This document shows positions 33,619 through 41,826 of a stretch of DNA of 64,000 nucleotides, one piece after another. The stretch is from assembly GCF_009761675.1 (NCBI RefSeq), contig NZ_QUZH01000012.1:62001-126000 (forward strand), in the 5' to 3' direction. A model generated the notes under the pieces. It worked only from the letters and a program-made list of their open reading frames with translations. It was not told where the DNA came from and ran no database searches. The stretch comes from Bhargavaea sp. CC-171006. GTDB taxonomy: Bacteria > Bacillota > Bacilli > Bacillales_A > Planococcaceae. The stretch's first letter is position 1, and every line of letters starts with the position of its first letter. A program made the translations under genes and the position numbers.

Positions 33619-34554
33619 TTGATCAAAACCATTTCACTCCGGACTGCCGTCTGGCTGTTCTCATTCGGAATCCTGGTGTTGCTGCTACTGATACCGATGG
33701 ATACTGTTTTTGAGGAAGGAAGGGGCGGCATGTTCATGGGTGCCGCTTATGATTATCAGGTTCAAAATCATGTCTCCAATATCCAATCCTTCTTCACTTA
33801 TATCTACGAAACCGGAGGTCTGGGGACGGATGAAGCTGGCCGCCCGATCATGGACCAGGTCACCTCCGTCTTTTTACGGAGTATGCTCATTTTCATGCCG
33901 GCCATCCTAATCGGTTTCTTCGTCGGCATCGCGAAAGGGATTTTCGATTTCAACACAAGAAAAACAAAGGCGAAGTTCATCGGACAGCCGGTCACCATCG
34001 GCTTTTTGTCAGTACCGGACATCGCCATCATCGTCTTCATTCAGTTGACCGTGCTCTTTCTTCAAGGTTACGGCCTGGTGGAGATCGATCTGTTCGGCCA
34101 TGACAAAATCGACAATATACTGATGAATATCCTTTACCTGTCGATCTATCCGGTCATGTTCATCGCCAACATCACTTTCAAGACGCTTGAAAACGAGCAG
34201 GGCCTCGACTATATCCGGACCGCGCGCTCGAAAGGGACAGGGGAACTGAAAATCCTGTATCGCCACATGCTGAAAAACGGCCTGCCGAAAATACTGGCCT
34301 ACTCCAACACGATGGTCCTCTACACCCTATCCAATCTGTTTATCGTTGAGGTGTTCACCGACTATAAGGGCGCCGCTTATTACATGTACACCACACTCGG
34401 GAGTTCGACCACTTTTTACGTCGGCGCACTCGTCTCCCCGAATATCATTGCGCAAATCGGCTATATCTTTTTATTTACCGTCGTGATCCTGGTCTTTAAT
34501 ATCGTTTCAGGAATCGCGCGTTCAGCCATTTCGCCACTGGGGGAAGAACGATGA
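33619..34554 (+). CDS. Peptide-type ABC permease, OppB-like (orphan pair, subunit 1)
   Basis: 311 residues, BPD_transp_1 domain; EAA loop DYIRTARSKGTGELKILYRHMLKNGLPKIL. Compared with normal OppB, the first extracytoplasmic loop has a family-unusual segment (GRGGMFMGAAYDYQVQNHVSNIQSFFTYIYE). The start is TTG at 33619 behind AGGGGTG. Its stop overlaps the next gene's start (ATGA). No ATPase or binding protein is adjacent, so it must borrow these or serve another role. Confidence 0.88.
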   Translation: MIKTISLRTAVWLFSFGILVLLLLIPMDTVFEEGRGGMFMGAAYDYQVQNHVSNIQSFFTYIYETGGLGTDEAGRPIMDQVTSVFLRSMLIFMPAILIGFFVGIAKGIFDFNTRKTKAKFIGQPVTIGFLSVPDIAIIVFIQLTVLFLQGYGLVEIDLFGHDKIDNILMNILYLSIYPVMFIANITFKTLENEQGLDYIRTARSKGTGELKILYRHMLKNGLPKILAYSNTMVLYTLSNLFIVEVFTDYKGAAYYMYTTLGSSTTFYVGALVSPNIIAQIGYIFLFTVVILVFNIVSGIARSAISPLGEER

Positions 34555-35444
34555 ACCGGACATTATGGATCGGATCTGTCATGAGCGGCACCGTGCTGAT
34601 CCTCATTTTATTCGGCCCCTATCTGCCAATGGTCGATGGCACAATGGACCGGACGCTCGTCCTGAGAGATTCGGAAGGCGCGCTGCTCGTGCCCCCCATC
34701 TCGCCATCCGACGAGTATTTCCTTGGAACCGACCGGAAAGGGGTGGATCTCTGGTCCAGGGTGATCATCGGTGCGAGGGAAACCTTCTATATCCTCGCCG
34801 TGATCGTGGCTGTTCGTGTCGTGGCCGCCCTGCTTATTTCCGTTGGTGCATTTTACTTTAAGGGACTGCGCTTCCTGATGAATCTGTGGAACTCCATCTT
34901 CTCGTTCATGCCGACGATTTTCATTATCTGCATTTTACTCGCCATTCCCGGTGTGATGTTTTCCGATTATCGATCTTTCTGGGTGCTCGTCATCATCTCG
35001 GCAGTCGAAGTCGGCCGATTGGCCATGGTGTTTTATGAAAATCTGCACCGTCAGCGCAAACAGACATTCATGGAAGCCGCCATCACGAATGGCGGCAGCA
35101 GATGGACACTTTTCAAGAATTACTACTGGCCGTCCCTCTTAAGGGAACTGTTCATTACGACTCCGATGGAAGCAGGCCGCGCCATGATCCTGCTTGTCCA
35201 ATTGGGCGTGATCGGTATCTACGTCAACCAGCAATTCTTTTCACAATTGGACAGAAGTTACCGGGCAGTGGAAACGTCCGATGCCTGGCCCGTGCTCTTG
35301 AGCAGCCTTCGGCAGGACATCTATTCAGCCCAATGGATCCCGATTTCCGCGCTGTTCGCGATGACGTTTTCCATCATCGGCTTTTACCTGCTGGCAGAAG
35401 GGCTGAAAAAGCGGCAGGCACTTAAAATGCGGCGTCAATTTTAG
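34551..35444 (+). CDS. Peptide-type ABC permease, OppC-like (orphan pair, subunit 2)
   Basis: 297 residues, BPD_transp_1 domain with LGTDRKGVDLWSRVIIGARETFYI, the OppC-type entry region, and a divergent EAA loop TFMEAAITNGGSRWTLFKNYYWPSL. Translationally coupled to subunit 1 through a 4-base overlap. A strong terminator follows, so the operon holds only the two permeases. Confidence 0.88.
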   Translation: MNRTLWIGSVMSGTVLILILFGPYLPMVDGTMDRTLVLRDSEGALLVPPISPSDEYFLGTDRKGVDLWSRVIIGARETFYILAVIVAVRVVAALLISVGAFYFKGLRFLMNLWNSIFSFMPTIFIICILLAIPGVMFSDYRSFWVLVIISAVEVGRLAMVFYENLHRQRKQTFMEAAITNGGSRWTLFKNYYWPSLLRELFITTPMEAGRAMILLVQLGVIGIYVNQQFFSQLDRSYRAVETSDAWPVLLSSLRQDIYSAQWIPISALFAMTFSIIGFYLLAEGLKKRQALKMRRQF

Positions 35445-35454
35445 ATCCAAATGA

Positions 35455-35487
35455 AAACAGCTGACCTCTGACGGTCAGCTGTTTTTC
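35455..35487 (+). terminator. Terminator of the permease pair
   Basis: AAAACAGCTGACC / GGTCAGCTGTTTTT stem. It overlaps the 3' end of the small minus-strand gene at 35475-35648. Confidence 0.88.
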
Positions 35488-35648
35488 TGTTTTTCCTTTT
35501 TCCCCGGAATGAACAGGCCCGCAATGTAAAAGCAGCCGATGCCCAGAAGGATTTTCAACAGTGTTCCGGCCATCCCAATCCCATCAATTGTCAGTACGAA
35601 AATAAAGGAACCAATCAGGATAAATAAGAAAACCATTGACCATCTCAT
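35475..35648 (-). CDS. 57-residue membrane protein, unknown
   Basis: Two hydrophobic helices (MVFLFILIGSFIFVLTI and LLKILLGIGCFYIAGLF) and a lysine-rich tail KKEKQKNS. ATG at 35648 follows AAGGGGGC. No family recognised. The last codons lie in the terminator stem of the convergent permease operon. Confidence 0.65.
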   Translation of the reverse strand: MRWSMVFLFILIGSFIFVLTIDGIGMAGTLLKILLGIGCFYIAGLFIPGKKEKQKNS

Positions 35649-35790
35649 GTTGCAGCCCCCTTGTTGTCATCATCCGGAAAAGCTTTAGGATGCCAAGCAA
35701 AGAATTGGCATGGACTGCGATGCTTCGTCAGACGACGCTCCATATCCCGGGTGATCACCTTTTTCCTCCATACTAACACACCACTATCCG

Positions 35791-36702
35791 CTACTCCGCC
35801 GCAGGTTTCTTGCTGAACACCATGAACAAAATCATGCCGATGATGGCGGCAGTTCCGGCCCACTGGAACCCGCCGAATGGCTCATTCAGCCAGAAGACCG
35901 TGGTCAGGACGGCCGCCAGCGGCTCGAGGCTCCCGAGCAGGCTCGTTTCCTTCGGCTGGAGGCTCTGGAGACTTTCTATGTAGAACCAGAAGGCGATCAT
36001 CGTGCCGAAGATGATGATGAAAGCGATGTAGCCGAGCGCTTCCATGGATAGTCCCGACCAGTCGATCTGCCATGGCGGATGGATGAAACTGAGCGCAAGG
36101 CCGCCGATGATCATCGCCCACCCGACGATGACCAAAGAGTCGAACCGTGCGAGTAGCGGAATGGCATACAGGGTGTAAAACGCCAGCGAAACCCCTGATA
36201 GCACACCCCAGATGATGGCCGGCGCCGGAACGGACAGGCCGGAAAGCGAGCCGTTCGTCAGCAGGAGAAAACATCCGCTAAGCGCGAGGATAACCGTCAC
36301 CAAGTCCTCCCGTCGAAATACCGTCTGCCGGCGGAGGACCAGGTAGAAGATGATCATGACCGGCGCCAGGTACTGCAGCAATGTCGCCACCGCGGCATTG
36401 CCGTGTCGTATGGAAGCCATGTAGGTATACTGAACCGCAAGCATGCCAAGAAGCCCGAACACAATCAGTTGGGCGCCTGTCCGCTTTTCTTTCCAGACGC
36501 CGAATATTTGGGAGCGGTCTTTCAACAGAAACTGGACACCCAAAAGCAAAAGCCCGGCAATAAGGAGCCGTGTGGTGACGAGCCAGTTAACGTCGATTCC
36601 GTACTGCTGGAAGAGCTTCTGCGCGACGGTGCCCCCGATTCCCCAAAGTGTCGCTCCCGTGATGACCAGGAAAAAGCCCGTTTTTCTCGAATTGTTCCCC
36701 AT
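35791..36702 (-). CDS. DMT-superfamily transporter (EamA)
   Basis: 303 residues, ten helices in two EamA repeats (residues about 8-140 and 152-295). [17 protein letters not shown] near the N-terminus and [38 protein letters not shown] near the C-terminus are the repeat hallmarks. Such carriers usually export amino acids or metabolites; substrate unknown. No terminator obvious downstream. Confidence 0.9.
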   Translation of the reverse strand: MGNNSRKTGFFLVITGATLWGIGGTVAQKLFQQYGIDVNWLVTTRLLIAGLLLLGVQFLLKDRSQIFGVWKEKRTGAQLIVFGLLGMLAVQYTYMASIRHGNAAVATLLQYLAPVMIIFYLVLRRQTVFRREDLVTVILALSGCFLLLTNGSLSGLSVPAPAIIWGVLSGVSLAFYTLYAIPLLARFDSLVIVGWAMIIGGLALSFIHPPWQIDWSGLSMEALGYIAFIIIFGTMIAFWFYIESLQSLQPKETSLLGSLEPLAAVLTTVFWLNEPFGGFQWAGTAAIIGMILFMVFSKKPAAE

Positions 36703-36730
36703 CGTGCTCCCCCCTGCATTTCTTGCTCTT

Positions 36731-36760
36731 AAAAAGACGCTTCCGAAAAACGGAAGCGCC
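36731..36760 (-). terminator. Terminator of the HIT operon
   Basis: CGCTTCCG / CGGAAGCG stem with a TTTTT loop, followed leftward by TCTTTTT. Confidence 0.85.
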
Positions 36761-36762
36761 CA

Positions 36763-37173
36763 TTATTGTGGTTTAATCTCAGTGTCCGGTCTCCTGTTGT
36801 CCGGGCTTTTCAGCCAGTGCCGGATTCCTTTTCCGGCATACGGCTCATCGGCAAATCTCGGAACAACATGAAGATGGGCATGCCGGATGTGCTGCCCGCC
36901 GGCCACTCCCGAATTCCAGCCTACATTATATCCGTCCGGCGAGTATTCCCGGTCAAGCATCGCCTTCGCCTCTGCAAGCAGATCCTGTGTTGCCCGCCAT
37001 TCCCCCGGTGTCAGGTCGAACACCGTCTCGCGGTGGGCAACCGGCACAATCACCCCGGAGCCTTTCAGCACTTCCTGCGGCATCATGAGAAACCTGCATA
37101 GGCTGTTTTCCAGAACGACTTCCTGCCCTTCCATCATGGAAAGGTCACAGAACGGACAGTGAGCGCCTCTCAC
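36763..37173 (-). CDS. HIT-family nucleotide hydrolase/transferase
   Basis: 136 residues. The histidine triad reads HIRHAHLHVVPR (HxHxHxx) near residue 97; the N-terminal CPFC is a likely zinc-site pair, as in many HIT proteins. Hydrolyses AMP-linked or dinucleoside compounds. The start is GTG at 37173, overlapping the stop of the upstream microprotein (GTGA) with AGGTGG just before, so translation is coupled. Confidence 0.88.
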   Translation of the reverse strand: MRGAHCPFCDLSMMEGQEVVLENSLCRFLMMPQEVLKGSGVIVPVAHRETVFDLTPGEWRATQDLLAEAKAMLDREYSPDGYNVGWNSGVAGGQHIRHAHLHVVPRFADEPYAGKGIRHWLKSPDNRRPDTEIKPQ

Positions 37174-37271
37174 TGGTCCACCTGGTAGAACACCCAGAAG
37201 CTGAGCAGGACACCGATGATGACCAGGATGAAAATCGTGAGGAAGACAAAGACGAACTTCTTGCCGTCCAT
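37170..37271 (-). CDS. 33-residue membrane microprotein coupled to HIT protein
   Basis: MDGKKFVFVFLTIFILVIIG then VLLSFWVFYQVDQ: a single helix with short basic start. Its ATG overlaps the stop of the upstream gene (TAATG) and its TGA overlaps the GTG of the HIT gene, so three genes are chained by overlapping codons. No known family; retention by tight coupling argues it is real. Confidence 0.7.
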   Translation of the reverse strand: MDGKKFVFVFLTIFILVIIGVLLSFWVFYQVDQ

Positions 37272-37738
37272 TACATGGCGCCTCCCGATTTCAGGCGGAA
37301 GCCATCTTCCTTCAGATATAGATGCGCTTCCTTTGCGGAGTCGAACCCTTCCTCAAGGTTATCGCCGTAGTACAGGTTAAAGTAGCCGTTCTCCTCTTTC
37401 AGATGGAGCTCGGTGCCCTCGCGGTTCACCCACGCTTCATTGACGGGTTTTCCGGCAGGGTCGGTTGAAAGATAGCGGACTGATTCCGACAGGACCTCTT
37501 CAAGCTCCTCTGACGAGAAGTCGCGGATGTTGATGAATCCTTTTTTATCCGCTTCGTACTGCGGCAGCTTACCGACGTAGACGAAGCCGTTGCCGTTTTC
37601 GTGCAGATGGCGCACGACGATTTTCTTTTCATGAAGAGATTCTTCATAATGGTAGTTTAAGCGCCCCATCGACACTTCTTTCCGGGTCAGTTCCGGGAAT
37701 TTCGCGATGATGGCTTCTTTTTCTTGAAAACTAAGCAT
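37271..37738 (-). CDS. Conserved hypothetical protein
   Basis: 155 residues, soluble, acidic, rich in aromatic residues; begins MLSFQEKEAIIAKFPELTRKEV. Similar proteins of this opening occur in many Bacillaceae without known function. GGAAGGTG lies before the ATG. First of a three-gene coupled operon with the microprotein and the HIT protein. Confidence 0.75.
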   Translation of the reverse strand: MLSFQEKEAIIAKFPELTRKEVSMGRLNYHYEESLHEKKIVVRHLHENGNGFVYVGKLPQYEADKKGFINIRDFSSEELEEVLSESVRYLSTDPAGKPVNEAWVNREGTELHLKEENGYFNLYYGDNLEEGFDSAKEAHLYLKEDGFRLKSGGAM

Positions 37739-37802
37739 CCTAAAAACACCTTCCTTAATTCCTCCGCATTACGGGGATTTCTTTTTCTTACATCCGAGGT
37801 GC

Positions 37803-38174
37803 TTACTGCCTCCAGAACGTATTGCAATCAGCCTTGTCCTTAATGTTGAACTCGATGAACTTCCTGAGCAGGTCATAGTCGACTTCCTTTTTCCACGGCA
37901 TTCGGACCAATCCCTTCGTATAGGTCAATCCGGATGATTCGATGTCTTCCCCGAACTTCACCATCGTCGCTTCCTCGGGTGCGACCGACAGATGGTTCTT
38001 GGCGACGCTGAAGCCGATGATGTATGTGCCGTGATGGGTGAACATCGGCTGGTTCCACTTGATCACCGGTTCGAGCTCCGGATATGTTTCGGCCACCCAG
38101 CCGAGCAGTTCCTCCATCCGCTCCCGATGGTCGGGATGGTCGATGCTGATCAGATATTCTTTAAAAACTTCCAT
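37803..38174 (-). CDS. DUF1801-family protein (YdhG/Fra-type iron chaperone fold)
   Basis: 123-residue protein of the DUF1801 family. PVIKWNQPMFTHHGTYIIGFSVAKNHLSVAPEEATM is the diagnostic stretch; members include the Bacillus frataxin-like iron chaperone, but that activity cannot be assumed. Downstream of the pentapeptide-repeat gene by 18 bases, so likely co-transcribed. Confidence 0.82.
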   Translation of the reverse strand: MEVFKEYLISIDHPDHRERMEELLGWVAETYPELEPVIKWNQPMFTHHGTYIIGFSVAKNHLSVAPEEATMVKFGEDIESSGLTYTKGLVRMPWKKEVDYDLLRKFIEFNIKDKADCNTFWRQ

Positions 38175-38192
38175 TGATATTCCTCCAGCAGG

Positions 38193-38834
38193 TCAGTCTT
38201 CTTCCACCAGCAGCCCGAACGTGCGGGCAAACCCGATCGCCTGCTCACGCGTCACCTTGCAGCCCGCGAGTTTAGACGGCGTGACCGTGATCCGGCTGAA
38301 TTCCGTTTTCGTCAGGTCGATGCCGTCAAGATCAGTATCGAGAAAGCTGATGTCGTCCAGCCGGTTTTTGCCGAATTCCACAGCCTTCATCGAACAGTCG
38401 ACGAAATCTGCCGACTCAAGCTCGCAGCCGTCGAATGCCGCGTTCCTCAGCTTTGAGAAGTTGAAACTTGAGTAACGCCCCGCGCAGTCCGTGAAGCGCA
38501 CGTCCCGGAGCATCGATTCGCTGAAGACGGCGCCGGTCAGCTTCGTGCCACGGAACTCACAGCGGTGCAGCGAAGACCGGGAAAAGTCCGCATTCGACAG
38601 GTCGCACCCGTCGAACACGACATCCATCAGTTCGGATGCAGGCGCCCGGAAGCCCCGGAAGTCGGTTTTCCTGAACAAAGCGCCGTCCAGGATCACCCGG
38701 CCGTCCGATACTGCAGTGCCGCCATCCACGCAGACCGAGCGGACGGAAGCATCTTCCCCGTCGTAAGCCTCTTCCCATGAAATTCCCGGCAGTACCTTGG
38801 CGAGTTTCGGCGTCCGGATCTTCACGCCTGTCAT
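38193..38834 (-). CDS. Pentapeptide-repeat protein
   Basis: 213 residues; right-handed beta-helix predicted from repeats such as CDLSNADFSRSSLHRCEFRG and TKLTGAVFSESMLRDVRFTD, about residues 55-190. Related proteins mimic DNA (Qnr, McbG) or are of unknown role. The start at 38834 is chosen because its ATG overlaps the stop of the upstream microprotein (ATGA) with GGTGG before it; 22 further upstream codons are open in a different reading of the same DNA. Confidence 0.82.
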   Translation of the reverse strand: MTGVKIRTPKLAKVLPGISWEEAYDGEDASVRSVCVDGGTAVSDGRVILDGALFRKTDFRGFRAPASELMDVVFDGCDLSNADFSRSSLHRCEFRGTKLTGAVFSESMLRDVRFTDCAGRYSSFNFSKLRNAAFDGCELESADFVDCSMKAVEFGKNRLDDISFLDTDLDGIDLTKTEFSRITVTPSKLAGCKVTREQAIGFARTFGLLVEED

Positions 38835-38929
38835 CTTGTCCACCATTCGGCGAAGAGGATGAACAAAATCACCACACAGATTGCGAGGACGTAAAACCAC
38901 ATCGGGACGCTATCCATTCCGAAAATCAT
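38831..38929 (-). CDS. 32-residue membrane microprotein coupled to pentapeptide-repeat gene
   Basis: MIFGMDSVPMWFYVLAICVV then ILFILFAEWWTR: one helix ending in Trp/Arg. ATG at 38929 follows GGGGAGGAG. Its TGA overlaps the ATG of the pentapeptide-repeat gene. No family recognised. Confidence 0.68.
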   Translation of the reverse strand: MIFGMDSVPMWFYVLAICVVILFILFAEWWTR

Positions 38930-39072
38930 GCGTTCTCCTCCCCGGCCCGCAAATACGGGTTTTCATGTTCCCAGTATACCTGTCCGCCCGCTCCGGCGCA
39001 TCCCCCGGCGTTTACACTCTCCGGAAAACGGAAACGATTATGGAAGACACCCCAAAGGAGGAGTTCGACTAA

Positions 39073-40218
39073 ATGAGAGCAGTGACGATTCATGGCGCAA
39101 AAGACATCCAGGTCAAGAATGTGGACGCCCCGAAAATCGAGAAAGACGATGACATCATCATCCGCGTCACCTCCACCGCCATCTGCGGCTCGGACCTGCA
39201 CATCTACGCAGGCTCCATCATGACCCGTCCCGGATATATCATCGGCCATGAGCCGATGGGCATCGTCGAAGAAATCGGTCCCGCCGTCACAAAAGTGAAA
39301 AAGGGCGACCGGGTCGTCATTCCGTTCAACGTTGCCTGCGGGGAATGCTGGTACTGCACACATGACATGGAGAGCCAGTGCGAACACCCCGAGTCCAATC
39401 CGACACCAGGCACCGACTTCGCCGGCTATTTCGGTTATACGGAGATGTTCGGCAACCACCCGGGCGGACAGGCCGAATATATGCGCGTGCCGTTCGGAAA
39501 CTTCCTGCCGTTTGTCATCCCGGAATCTGCCGAAGTCCCTGACGAAGCAGTCCTCTTCATGTCGGACGTCCTCCCGACCGCCTACTGGAGCGTGCTCCAC
39601 TCCGGCGTGAAAAAAGGGGATACTGTGATCGTTCTCGGATGCGGCCCAGTCGGCCTCATGACCCAGAAATTCGCCTGGATGATGGGCGCCAAGCGCGTCA
39701 TCGGTGTCGATCATGTTCCGTACCGCCTGGCTAAGGCGAGAGAAATGAACAAAGTCGAGACCGTCACCTATCGCGATCCGAACGAGACAGGCGACTATCT
39801 GAAGGAACTTACCTCCGGCGGTGCCGATGTCGTCATCGACTGTGTCGGGATGGACGGTGAAAAAACGGCTCCCGAGAAGGTCCAGCAGAAGCTTAAGGTC
39901 CACGGCGGATCGCTCACAGCGCTGCGCACCGCCCACCGTGCCGTCCGCCGCTTCGGCACCGTCCAGCTCACCGGCGTTTACGGCCTCTGGTATAACGCAT
40001 TCCCTCTAGGCCGATTTTTCGAACGGAATGTCACCATCAAAACCGGGCAGGCTCCCGTGCCTCACTTGATGCCGGAATTGTTCAAGATGATCACGGAACA
40101 CAAAATCGATCCGACCGAGATCATCTCGCATATTGTCCCGCTTGAAGAAGCGCCGATTGCTTATAAGACGTTTTATGAGCATGGGGACGAATGCACGAAA
40201 GTGATTCTGAAACCATAA
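39073..40218 (+). CDS. Zinc-dependent alcohol dehydrogenase, copy 1 (YycR-like)
   Basis: Medium-chain dehydrogenase, 381 residues. Catalytic-zinc ligands in ICGSDLH and GHEPMG; structural-zinc cysteines in ACGECWYCTHDMESQC; NAD-binding VIVLGCGPVGLMTQ. Resembles glutathione-independent formaldehyde dehydrogenases and B. subtilis YycR; substrate uncertain. ATG follows AAAGGAGGAG. First of a tandem pair with period 1336 bases. Confidence 0.92.
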   Translation: MRAVTIHGAKDIQVKNVDAPKIEKDDDIIIRVTSTAICGSDLHIYAGSIMTRPGYIIGHEPMGIVEEIGPAVTKVKKGDRVVIPFNVACGECWYCTHDMESQCEHPESNPTPGTDFAGYFGYTEMFGNHPGGQAEYMRVPFGNFLPFVIPESAEVPDEAVLFMSDVLPTAYWSVLHSGVKKGDTVIVLGCGPVGLMTQKFAWMMGAKRVIGVDHVPYRLAKAREMNKVETVTYRDPNETGDYLKELTSGGADVVIDCVGMDGEKTAPEKVQQKLKVHGGSLTALRTAHRAVRRFGTVQLTGVYGLWYNAFPLGRFFERNVTIKTGQAPVPHLMPELFKMITEHKIDPTEIISHIVPLEEAPIAYKTFYEHGDECTKVILKP

Positions 40219-40277
40219 CGAGATATGAAAAGGACTTTCCGTATGACGGGAAGCTTTCCATCAGAATCTCCTCCCTG

Positions 40278-40300
40278 ACCCGCATTTTGCGGGTTTTTTT
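40278..40300 (+). terminator. Terminator between the two alcohol dehydrogenase copies
   Basis: ACCCGCA / TGCGGGT 7-bp stem then seven Ts. The hairpin homologous to that after copy 2 (40231-40260) is decayed here. Confidence 0.8.
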
Positions 40301-40408
40301 GTTCCCGCTAAACCTGTCCTTCTCCCGCTGCGGCGCCTCCTCTGGTGTTTACCCCCTCCAGAAACCGGTAACTAGTTAAGGAGACACCCCAAAGGAGGAG
40401 TTTGACTG

Positions 40409-41554
40409 ATGAGAGCCGTAACATTCCAAGGTGCAAAGGACATCCAGGTAAAAAACGTCGATGCACCGAAAATAGAAAAAGACGACGATATTATCATCCG
40501 CGTCACCTCGACCGCGATCTGCGGGTCGGACCTGCACATCTACACAGGGGCCATGATGACACGGCCGGGATACGTCATCGGCCATGAACCGATGGGCATC
40601 GTCGAGGAAGTAGGACCTTCCGTTACGAAGGTGAAAAAAGGCGACCGGGTCGTCATCCCGTTCAACGTTGCCTGCGGTGAATGCTGGTACTGCACGCATG
40701 ACATGGAAAGCCAGTGCGAGCATCCTGAGACGAACTCGACGCCGAACACCGATTTCGGGGGCTATTTCGGATTTACGGAATTGTACGGCAATCATCCGGG
40801 CGGCCAGGCCGAGTACATGCGCGTACCGTTCGGCAACTTCCTGCCGTTTGTCATCCCGGAATCGGCGGAGGTTCCTGACGAAGCGGTTCTCTTTATGTCC
40901 GACGTTCTCCCGACCGCTTACTGGAGTGTCCTCAACTCCGGCGTGAAGAAAGGCGACACCGTCGTTGTGATGGGCTGCGGTCCGATCGGCCTCATGACCC
41001 AGAAGTTCGCGTGGATGATGGGCGCCAAGCGGGTCATCGGCGTCGACAACGTTCCATATCGCCTGGCAAAGGCGAGGGAGATGAACAAAGTCGAGACGGT
41101 CACCTACACGGATCCGAACGAGACGGGCGACTATCTCAAAGAACTCACACACGGCGGTGCCGATGTCGTCATCGACTGCGTCGGCATGGACGGAGAAAAG
41201 ACTGTCCCCGAGAAGATCCAGCAAAAACTGAAGGCTTCTGGCGGATCACTTACTGCTCTCCGCACCGCCCACCGTGCCGTCCGCCGCTTCGGAACCGTCC
41301 AGCTTACCGGTATTTACGGTCTTTGGTACAACGCCTTCCCGCTCGGCCGTTTCTTCGAGCGCAACGTCACGATCAAGTCCGGGCAGGCACCTGTCCCGCA
41401 TCTGATGCCGGAACTGTTCAAGATGATCACTGAACACAAACTTGATCCGACCGAGATCATTTCCCATATCGTCCCGCTTGATGAAGCGCCGATCGCTTAT
41501 CAGACGTTCTATGAGCATGGGGACGAATGCACGAAAGTGATTCTGAAACCGTAA
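40409..41554 (+). CDS. Zinc-dependent alcohol dehydrogenase, copy 2
   Basis: 381 residues, differing from copy 1 at 31 positions (about 92% identical) with no gap. All zinc and NAD motifs are conserved. Changes cluster around residues 112-130 (PESNPTPGTDFAGYFGYTEMF versus its counterpart), a region near the structural-zinc lobe, which may alter specificity. Same AAAGGAGGAG ribosome site; the duplicated unit includes about 100 bases upstream. Confidence 0.92.
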   Translation: MRAVTFQGAKDIQVKNVDAPKIEKDDDIIIRVTSTAICGSDLHIYTGAMMTRPGYVIGHEPMGIVEEVGPSVTKVKKGDRVVIPFNVACGECWYCTHDMESQCEHPETNSTPNTDFGGYFGFTELYGNHPGGQAEYMRVPFGNFLPFVIPESAEVPDEAVLFMSDVLPTAYWSVLNSGVKKGDTVVVMGCGPIGLMTQKFAWMMGAKRVIGVDNVPYRLAKAREMNKVETVTYTDPNETGDYLKELTHGGADVVIDCVGMDGEKTVPEKIQQKLKASGGSLTALRTAHRAVRRFGTVQLTGIYGLWYNAFPLGRFFERNVTIKSGQAPVPHLMPELFKMITEHKLDPTEIISHIVPLDEAPIAYQTFYEHGDECTKVILKP

Positions 41555-41567
41555 CTAGATATGAGAG

Positions 41568-41597
41568 GGGCTTTCCGCATGACGGGAAGCCCTTTTT
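41568..41597 (+). terminator. Terminator after alcohol dehydrogenase copy 2
   Basis: GGGCTTTCC / GGGAAGCCC stem with GCATGAC loop, then TTTTT. Confidence 0.85.
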
Positions 41598-41742
41598 CCG
41601 TCCGAATGAAAAAGTGTTCCGGATGCAATAATTGTATGGTCCGGATGTTGACAGGAATTGGTTCCTTGTCCGCAGGAATTTTCACTAATCCCGCATCGTT
41701 GCACGCTTTTATCATTTCCCCCTCCCTAATTTCAAGAATCAA

Positions 41743-41751
41743 TGTTATACT
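41743..41751 (+). promoter_or_regulatory. Extended -10 promoter of the DUF3298 protein gene
   Basis: TGTTATACT (TGn plus TATACT); -35 poor. 75 bases before the start codon. Confidence 0.45.
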
Positions 41752-41826
41752 GTACGAGTTAATAGGGGGGTCGCCCGAACATATAAATAACGGGTGGCCA
41801 AAAAATAAAAGGGCTGATTTACATTT

